Shown here: positions 57,487 through 64,000 of the stretch, one piece after another | Position numbering within the stretch: the stretch's first letter is position 1 | How the letters are laid out: each line of letters begins with the position of its first letter | Source: Dermanyssus gallinae | Taxonomy: Eukaryota > Arthropoda > Arachnida > Mesostigmata > Dermanyssidae | Assembly (NCBI GenBank): GCA_003439945.1 | Contig: QVRM01006811.1 | Coordinates: forward strand, 226,001-290,000 | Direction of reading: 5' to 3' | DNA length: 64,000 bases | Made by a program: the position numbers and the translations under genes | The notes under the pieces: model-generated | The model's input: the letters and a program-made list of their open reading frames with translations, nothing else | Database searches by the model: none | Told to the model about the DNA's origin: nothing

Positions 57487-58802
57487 CACCAGTGTTACTA
57501 TACTGGTGAGTTACATTATTTATTGACTAGTGCAGCAACTGAGTTGAACGCACACTCACTGAAGGCACGTAACTCAACCCGAAATAGATGATAGTTGCGT
57601 TCGGGGATATTTTTCTTTGCGTAACGACAAATCACTGTACACAGAATACAGCGTTTCACGTAAAAGGCGATGACTCCGCACAGTCTAAGACAATAAGTGG
57701 CGCGACACGTTGCCGTTGCAAAGAGTGCACTACTACATAGACCGCAGTGGAGAGGGAACAACGTTTGACATACGTGAGCAAGCAAGGGGTAACAAGCCCA
57801 CACAAACAAGCTCGCTTATTAGCTAAATTGGATACGTTTTGCGAGCAGATAGTTGCTGTTCCTCCAAGACACACATAATAAAATTTCGGAAGTTTGTAGA
57901 CTGCACAAAACTCCTTCCTTAGAACACAATCAAATGTAGTGTGTGTGCGTGTGTGGCTGTGTGAGCGTGTGTGTGTGTGATTTGCGGAACACTAGCTTAT
58001 AGCTACTAGGCACTATCTATTACACCGATTTTATGCCAGTGGTTAATTGGCAACGATTGGCATAGTCCAATAGTTGCACGTATCGTCGCATTGGCTAACT
58101 AGAAGTCTAATTACTTAACTAGACGTCAGCATCAAGCCTATGCATGAGCGTGGAACTCTAGCTTTACGGATATCGAGTTTAGTTCGTTTAGCGGCCGTGC
58201 TAGCCTAGTCGACATTGTGACAGCAGCGACACGTTTTACCAATAACAACAGCACCGATACAGCGACTACACAAAAGCAACAACATCATTAGCAAGAACAC
58301 AGTAGTAGTAGTAGTAGTAGGAGCAGCAGCAACAGCAGCAGAAGCAACAACAGGTACAGCGACAATCAGAGTCGTCCTATCTAGATTGGACAACGTCCAC
58401 CAATGCAGTTAAGCAGAGCAAGCACTCACGCATGCAGGCACGTCTTGGCGCTTTTTTGGCCTGGTTCGGCTGGTCCTGCCTTCGTCGTTTTGTCGATCTA
58501 CCCGTCCATCCATCCATGCATCCATTCGTCCGCCTGCGACCAGCGCTGCCTGCCGCTAATCTGACGCCAAGGGCGACGGGGGGGGGGGGGGGGTTGTGGT
58601 GTCGTCGTTGTTGTTGTTGTTGTTGTTGTCGGGGGCGGCGTTCCAGGCGTTTAGCAGCTGGCAAGGTTAGATACAAGACGCAGCGATCGCTTCGGCCAAC
58701 GTAGTAACAACGATAACAACAGCTGGAGAAGCATTGACAATGGCAATAACCACAGCAACAACAAAAAAACTGTTATCGTCATAAGAATATTACGAACATC
58801 AA
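57487..58802. other. No gene recognised
   Basis: Contains a (GT)n run (57938-57979), GTA/GCA triplets (58303-58345), a G14 run (58579-58592), a GTT run (58606-58632) and CCATCCAT repeats (58503-58530). No recognisable frame. Confidence 0.4.
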
Positions 58803-59265
58803 AAATAGAAAGAACAAGACAAAAAAGAAGAAGAACAATAACAGCAACTGGTGCTGCAACATCTACAATAAGAGTAACAAAAACAGGAGCAATAACAACA
58901 ACAACGAGGACAACAACAACAACAAAAACAGGAGCAACAACAACAACAACAAAAACAGAAGCAACAACAACAGGAGCAACAACAACAACAACAACAGGAG
59001 CAACAACAACAGGAGCTACAACAACAACAGGAGCAACAACAACAACAACAGGAGCAACAACAACAGGAGCTACAACAACAACAGGAGCTACAACAACAAC
59101 AGGAGCTACAACAACAACAGGAGCTACAACAACAACAGGAGCAACAACAACAACAGGAGCAACAACAACAGGAGCTACAACAACAGGAGCTACAACAACA
59201 ACAGGAGCAACAACAGTGACAGGACCTGTCTGGCACTGTCGTCCTCAGCTGGCCAGCTAGCTAAC
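58803..59265 (+). repeat. ACA-rich minisatellite with an open Thr-rich frame
   Basis: A GGAGCAACAACAACA-type unit (12-18 bp, variants GGAGCTACAACAACA) is repeated at least 20 times at 58887-59216. In one plus frame it reads (TTTGA)n without a stop from about 58803 to 59265, ending VTGPVWHCRPQLAS. No ATG is in frame, so a mucin-like exon is possible but not shown. Confidence 0.6.
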
Positions 59266-59963
59266 GAGAAAGCGGCGCAGCAACAGCAGGCCGTAGCAGG
59301 AGCAGCGTTGTGCCAATTAACGATAATGCCAATTGGCTCCTACCAAGCGAGCGACTAACCGGCGGATACAGGCGGATTGGCTTTGGCGCTTGTTCAGACG
59401 TTCTTTGTTGTTGCCTGAGTTGCGTGCATCTGTGCTACATGGTGGCCTGGAGGGTGTGGAGAGGGCGTAGGCGAGTTTGAGTGACACACGATCACGAGGC
59501 AAGCATTAAGGGCAAAACGTCCCCACGGCTGTTACCTAGACCGAAGCCGAAGACAAAGAAAGAAAAAGCGGACACCCCGGGAGGAGGCGGAGACGAAAAC
59601 GGAGGAGTCAAAGGAGAGGCAAGACGACCAAAATAGATAAACCAAAACTAGATCCCACAACGCAACGACGAAAAAAGGCTAAGACGAAAGGAACAAGCAG
59701 TCACCGCCAACGTTCGGTCAAACACTCAGCCGCACTGAAACCGATCAAACCTCGGCTTTCGAACTTTACCCAGTCGATGTTGCAACAGATACGAAACTGT
59801 GGTACCCCCCTGAACGCATGGGGATTAACTCGACAATCGTGACAGTGGTGGTAGCGGTGGTAAACTCCAGCCGGCTGAGGAGAGCACTGGGTTGGTAACG
59901 TTAACGGAGGAATATATATATAGGTCAGGTAGTCGGTGTTTATCTTGAAGCTGTGCCTAAATA
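59266..59963. other. No gene recognised
   Basis: GC-moderate, A- and G-rich sequence with no recognisable frame. Confidence 0.4.
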
Positions 59964-60965
59964 CAGGTAGTTCAACAAGTTCTTAAAATAAAAAGCAAGA
60001 ATTTTTTAAATCTTTTTTTTTAATTTTTTCTTATTCGATATACTCCCCGAGAAGCTCAATACATTTTTCCCACCGAGATTTCAGAGCATTAATTCTGCGT
60101 CTTTAGACTGAAAATAGGCATTGGCAGCAGCCTTAACATCTTCATTGCTGGAAAAACGCTTTCCACCGAGACTATTCTTCAAATGTCCGAAAAGAAAATA
60201 ATCAGAGGGGGCCAGGTCTGGAGGAATAGGAAGGTTGTTCAATAAGTTCGAGCCTCAGTTGGGCCAGTTTTGCCGATGCTTGCCGCGACTTGTGTGCAGG
60301 AGCATTGTCCTGGTAAAACAGGACAACCTTCTTCTGCAAAGCGGGCCGTTTCACGATGAGTTCTTGCTTTAGGCAGTCCAACAGTCTTGCATAATATTCT
60401 CCCGTGATCGTTTTACCGCTCTAAAGGTAGTCGACCAGAATTATTCCACGTTGGTCCCAAAAAACCGTAGCCATCATCTTTTCGGCCGGTGCCGTTGTCC
60501 GCACCCTCTTCGGAGGTCCTTCACCAGGTGCACACTATTGGCGAGATGATTCTTGGGTCTCTTGAATGTAGTGATGAACCCAGCATTCATCGACGGTCAC
60601 GAATCGAAATTTTGGCCAAATTTCGCTGTGAAGCGGAAACACGCGCGACTTTTTGGCCTTGGTTGAGGAAACAGTGGCAAAACATGGCGCAGAGTCACCC
60701 TACACCTCGTCTAACTCAGTTTTCACTTCGGTCGCATTCCAACCTTTGAAATAAAAATGCTTGATAACCACTCGAAACTTGTTTTTCTCAATTTTTCAAA
60801 ATCACGCCGATGCGTTGCACGGGAAAAGCGATCAAACGAAATCGCAACGGCCAATCACCATAATATTTTGACTGCCAGCAGTCAAAAAATTGCCGTTTCC
60901 AATAGTGGTAAAAGCGAAAATTCGAATTCTGAAAAGCTCATTTTAATAACCTGTTGAACTATTTG
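59964..60965 (-). mobile_element. mariner transposon, internally deleted (M6)
   Basis: 1002 bp with inverted ends CAGGTAGTTCAACAAGTTCT and (reverse complement of the right end) CAAATAGTTCAACAGGTTAT, and TA duplications at 59962-59963 and 60966-60967. Shorter than a full mariner because part of the transposase gene is gone. Confidence 0.85.
60031..60792 (-). pseudogene. mariner transposase, internal deletion (M6)
   Basis: The minus strand reads EKNKFRVVIKHFYFKGWNAT then EVKTELDEV (an N-terminal HTH), a TAG, then after a deletion FRFVTVDECWVHHYIQETQE (first Asp block), KMMATVFWDQRGIILVDYL, KTITGEYYARLLDCLKQEL and VVLFYQDNAPAHKS (second Asp), and ends SRWEKCIELLGEYIE with TAA at 60031-60033. 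The start codon is ATT in place of ATG. The region of the third Asp is scrambled by stops. Its wording is of the irritans-type mariners, unlike M5. Confidence 0.8.
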
Positions 60966-60981
60966 TATATATATATATATA
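60966..60981. repeat. Short (TA)n between mariner and LTR
   Basis: Eight TA units between the mariner end and the LTR end. They include M6's right TA duplication. Confidence 0.85.
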
Positions 60982-61285
60982 TGTAAAGCGGGCGTTACTA
61001 GGGTCAAAGGAAGACATCAGGTTGTGTTACTAACTTAATCAGTTTATTCCAACCGCCGACTTACGGCTTCTCTCTGGCACACCGCCGAACTCTCCCGACC
61101 TACATGCGGCACGTAGTCGTTCTCCGTCCTCCTCCTACACGGTCTCTCCGCCGACTATTCTCTCACTAAGCACTGCTGCTGGCGCAGTTGGTGTACCTCC
61201 GTCAGCGACCACTAGAGGGAGCTGACGGATGCTAATCATGACATGCACATCTTAGCTTTAAGCTGCTCTTTCTCTCCTCAGTAAC
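60982..61285 (-). repeat. LTR (3' LTR of a Ty3/gypsy-type element)
   Basis: On the minus strand it begins TGTTACTGAGGAGAG and ends CCCGCTTTACA, i.e. TG...CA, 304 bp. AATAAA lies at 61043-61048 as a polyadenylation signal. The matching 5' LTR would lie beyond position 64000. Confidence 0.7.
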
Positions 61286-61465
61286 ATTACCAATCATCGT
61301 CATCTGTTTCCCACTCATGCAATTATATCTATATACTATTATTATATCCCTTTACCTGACAGTTCGGCCATTCTGACCTATCGATGTCCTCATCGATCCT
61401 TCAAATAAATAACCAAAACATTCACATCAATCAATCAATGACATAACAATTAGACATCAATGAGA
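61286..61465. other. Spacer between ORF stop and LTR
   Basis: Purine-rich on the minus strand near the LTR (GAGTGGGAAACAGATGACGA), a weak polypurine-tract candidate. Confidence 0.45.
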
Positions 61466-63754
61466 TCAACCAACACCAATTCGCCAACTCATAATTTTTC
61501 TCGCTACATAATCTTGCAGATATAGAGGCTTGTTCCTCTGTTTCCACGACGTTCTAGTTTGTGGCCCATCCTGAGTAGCTTGGCTCGCGTTCACTGCTGC
61601 GTTAAGTTGTCTGCTCTGCCTGCGTCTTCGACTGCTTGTCTCGTTCCTCTGAGCCGTATGCACGTCGCCTCCACGCACCATCACCTGATCCCGTTCCAAG
61701 ACGCCAACCTTCACTATTGCCAGTTGATCACCAGCCGGTCCCGCCTCTGGCGTTGACAAGTGTTCGCTGTCGTTTTGTTGTTTATCCACACCCTCGCCAT
61801 CTCTATCATGATCACCTATGCAATTCGGCGCATCAGTATTGAACTCGAGGTCACTCTTCAAGGTATCCGGGAACATTACATCGGCGTTACCCTCGCCGTC
61901 GCGAGAAATCTGGCCGCTTCCATAGCGCTCGTTGATCCGACTGTCCTTTTCCTCCTCTACCAAGCTGACGCTCTCATCTATCGCCATATCTTCAGCGCGG
62001 ATCATGTCCCTTTGCACCTGCTTAACAACTGGTTCTGTTTTGTCAACTTCAGCTCCACTTGCTTCTACGTGATGGCAAATATGTTCGCCCGATATGACAC
62101 AGCCTTCCGTATCTTCTATTTGCACGCGTTCTGTCATCGTTCCATCTGGCTGGACCGTCACCAAACTTTCGCTCCGAGAGGGAAGCATCACCTCCTCAGC
62201 GATCCTTACTTCCACTTTCGTTCCCGTCGGTTGGAACACTCGAGCGATTTCCGGGTAGACATCGGCGCTCAGTATTAGTGCTGTACCTTTACGATACACC
62301 GTTACCAGGTGCTCCCGATCCAACAGATCCTTGCCAAGAAGAATCGCATGGCCACACAGAGCTTCATCTTCAAGTACTGTCAACACGACATCATCATGCG
62401 TAAGCCCATCCACTGTGACTTGTGCCTTGCACTCACCAACAGGCTGACACGTTCCACCGATGCCACGGACCGGAGCCAACTCACTGGGCATCACTTCGAG
62501 CTTAGTATGCTGTGCTGCTGTGCGCGATATTACCGTTATCGCCGCTTCTGTGTCCACTCTTGCATGCCACTCGATTCCGTTTACTTTTATCAGCTTTACC
62601 TTTCCTTCCGCTTCCTCAGCCTGAAGGGCTTCAATTTCCGATTCTAGATCATTCTCCACCGGCTGCAATCGGGGCCGCGCACAATCTCGACTAACGTGGC
62701 CTGCCTCCCTACACCGAAAACAGACGACGCGCGATGTTCCCCTGTTGTCAGACTGCGATCCTCCGCTAGTGCTACCATCGTTATTGTTGCCGCCAGTGCT
62801 GTTGTTGTCGTAATTACCGCCGTTGTTGGTACTACTGCCACCACTATATCGTTGGGCGCTCACATGCTGCGTCCTTTGCTGCTGCCGCTCTTCAACTTGC
62901 TGCCGCGTGCCACCGCTACTAGCATCCACGGCATAGAACGGTCGCAGTTGCGCCGCCGTTCTAGCAGCTATCCGTGTCGGACAATTAGCCCTAACATGGC
63001 CTGTCTGGTTACACTCGAAGCAAATGATCGATCGGTTTGTCGGGTTGACCAATGACCTGCGGCTCTCAACCAGGTTTGCTGCTCCCGACTGAACAACCTG
63101 TGCGTGCAGCTTTGTTGCATATTCGATATCACGCAATAGGTGCGAAACATCATCGTGACGTCTTCCCGACATCTCCAATACCAAGAAACCAAATTCAGGT
63201 CGGAGACCTTGAAGAATTTGATCTTTTATATTATCTGGTTTGAGTCCGAGCTGAAGAGCAATTGACTCCTTCCGCCGAGCATATGCATCCACAGGTTCTC
63301 CTCTCAACTGCACACATTCGTGCAACATTTGAAGAAGAATGCTATAATTATTTTGATTCGCATACGCAAGCACGAACTTCTCTCTAAACTCGGCATATGT
63401 TGCAACGTCTACGCCGTGATTTAGATACCACTGTCTAGCTGCGCCAGACATTTTTGTCAACAGTACCTGCTTGATCTGGGCTTCGTTCCAGCCCCCGACT
63501 TTCTGCGCGCACTCAAGGCGTCTTAACCATTCTTCGCCTAGCAACGCTCCGTTTCCTGAAAATTCTTCTAACTGTGCTGCTACATCGACTACCGGTGCCG
63601 TTACTGCTGCTGCAGAGGACTTGGCCTCTACAGTAACTGCTCCACGACTTCTCTGACTGACAATGGTCAATGCATCTTCCAGCCATTTCGCCATTAACTC
63701 TGCCATCTGTCCGTTAGCTGATGTTTTCTTTTCTCTTTCGTCGTCGCCTGACAT
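61466..63754 (-). CDS. Gag-protease-like polyprotein of a Ty3/gypsy-type derivative
   Basis: 762 codons from ATG 63754 (A at -3), uninterrupted to TAA. Residues 70-200 form the gag capsid-like region (EEWLRRLECAQKVGGWNEAQ ... SGAARQWYLNH ... YARRKESIALQLGLKPDN). Two CCHC knuckles follow: CFECNQTGHVRANC and CFRCREAGHVSRDC. A Gly/Asn/Ser-rich hinge lies between them. The aspartic-protease part reads VNGIEWHARVDTEAAITVIS, with DTEA in place of the D-T/S-G-A active site, and later GHAILLGKDLL. RT, RNase H and integrase are absent. After an acidic stretch the frame ends with a pol-like C-terminus (RDQVMVRGGDVHTAQR ... QRNKPLYLQDYVARKI). It is most simply a non-autonomous, in-frame deletion derivative. 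The intact frame implies recent activity or retention. Confidence 0.8.
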   Translation of the reverse strand: MSGDDEREKKTSANGQMAELMAKWLEDALTIVSQRSRGAVTVEAKSSAAAVTAPVVDVAAQLEEFSGNGALLGEEWLRRLECAQKVGGWNEAQIKQVLLTKMSGAARQWYLNHGVDVATYAEFREKFVLAYANQNNYSILLQMLHECVQLRGEPVDAYARRKESIALQLGLKPDNIKDQILQGLRPEFGFLVLEMSGRRHDDVSHLLRDIEYATKLHAQVVQSGAANLVESRRSLVNPTNRSIICFECNQTGHVRANCPTRIAARTAAQLRPFYAVDASSGGTRQQVEERQQQRTQHVSAQRYSGGSSTNNGGNYDNNSTGGNNNDGSTSGGSQSDNRGTSRVVCFRCREAGHVSRDCARPRLQPVENDLESEIEALQAEEAEGKVKLIKVNGIEWHARVDTEAAITVISRTAAQHTKLEVMPSELAPVRGIGGTCQPVGECKAQVTVDGLTHDDVVLTVLEDEALCGHAILLGKDLLDREHLVTVYRKGTALILSADVYPEIARVFQPTGTKVEVRIAEEVMLPSRSESLVTVQPDGTMTERVQIEDTEGCVISGEHICHHVEASGAEVDKTEPVVKQVQRDMIRAEDMAIDESVSLVEEEKDSRINERYGSGQISRDGEGNADVMFPDTLKSDLEFNTDAPNCIGDHDRDGEGVDKQQNDSEHLSTPEAGPAGDQLAIVKVGVLERDQVMVRGGDVHTAQRNETSSRRRRQSRQLNAAVNASQATQDGPQTRTSWKQRNKPLYLQDYVARKIMSWRIGVG

Positions 63755-64000
63755 CTTGCCGACCAACTTCCAATACACCGTCCACCACACTCAACCAATC
63801 TCCTCTGATCGCCACCACTTGCAACCACCAAGCTCACCCTACACGACGACACAACTGTCACCACGCGAACGACACAAAAAAAATTTCGACAACAGCCACG
63901 AGTTACCACAGCAACTAGCAACACGCCGAATAAGTCAGCACGCTCAGCCTTCCACGGCACTTTACACTCCTCGTAACTCCACCACACCGAAAAGGTTTCA
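63755..64000. other. 5' leader of the LTR element, window edge
   Basis: No coding sequence recognised. The minus strand reads into the ORF from here; part of it may belong to the 5' LTR or leader. Confidence 0.45.

Larger units (their letters stand above)
60982..64000 (-). mobile_element. Ty3/gypsy-type LTR element, cut by the window edge
   Basis: Order on the minus strand: leader (64000-63755), one ORF (63754-61466), short spacer, LTR. There is no RT, RNase H or integrase. The 5' LTR and primer-binding site lie outside the window. Confidence 0.75.

Noticed and set aside
58887..59216. CRISPR-like repeat array
   Set aside because: Units are 12-18 bp, contiguous and without unique spacers; this is a minisatellite in eukaryotic DNA.
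58799..59236. Cys/Ser-run frame on the minus strand
   Set aside because: It is the reverse reading of an ACA-rich minisatellite; composition is not credible for a protein.
60489..60957. Plus-strand frames across the 59964-60965 region
   Set aside because: Antisense to the mariner transposase blocks on the minus strand.
61760..62278. 172-codon plus-strand frame
   Set aside because: Antisense to the intact gag-protease ORF; composition follows from the opposite strand.

Overview
This window is eukaryotic intergenic DNA, most likely from an arthropod. The evidence is an R1-clade non-LTR retrotransposon (a group centred on arthropods), six different mariner remnants, very many (TA)n and (TAA)n microsatellites, and no operon-like gene packing. 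A mite, tick or other arachnid is possible, but the sequence does not settle the taxon. No rRNA gene, convincing tRNA gene, CRISPR array or bacterial-type feature was seen. Only one stretch looks like an ordinary host gene: 17794-18447 (+), a signal-peptide protein with a Ser/His/Arg-rich segment, a cysteine-patterned domain and a C-terminal hydrophobic segment, perhaps distantly SARAF-like.

Layout. 1-23500: microsatellites, four mariner remnants (3512-4644, 10255-10570, 10999-11590, 16669-17332), a LINE fragment with twin-priming architecture (2396-2879), R1-type 3' tails (6700, 15230, 15534) and an R1 C-terminal fragment (14140), the host-like gene, a decayed CR1/jockey-like RT (19745-20640) and a fragment of an RLE-type LINE (21790-22371). 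23500-27548: a nearly complete R1-clade element (gag ORF1, then EN+RT ORF2 with one frameshift). 28077-34882: another decayed CR1/jockey-like RT, then an RLE-type LINE with (TAA)n at or near both ends. 35400-38400: GTT/CAA simple repeats, a near-perfect hairpin, tandem duplications and a SINE-like repeat. 38780-41864: a LINE fragment split by a mariner (40228-41547) that carries one visible frameshift and matching TIRs.

46533-50300: a two-ORF LINE with a gag-like ORF1 overlapping, through ATGA, an ORF2 that starts with a C2H2 finger and ends in a CCHC/RLE module. 50789-57486: a nested structure. A second copy of the (TAA)n-flanked RLE LINE is split by a 3.8-kb APE-type LINE with a poly(A) tail and 14-bp target duplications; the ORF1 of that inner element carries a 2A-like DxExNPGP motif. 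58800-59265: a Thr-rich minisatellite. 59964-60965: another mariner. 60982-64000: one end of a Ty3/gypsy-type LTR element whose single intact ORF joins gag and protease-like sequence to a pol-like C-terminus, with RT, RNase H and integrase missing.

The parts do not form a pathway. The window records successive insertions, and their order can be read from nesting, target duplications and shared tails. The most notable signals are the (TAA)n-flanked RLE LINE, the 2A-bearing LINE, the ATGA-coupled two-ORF RLE LINE and the in-frame gag-protease LTR derivative.
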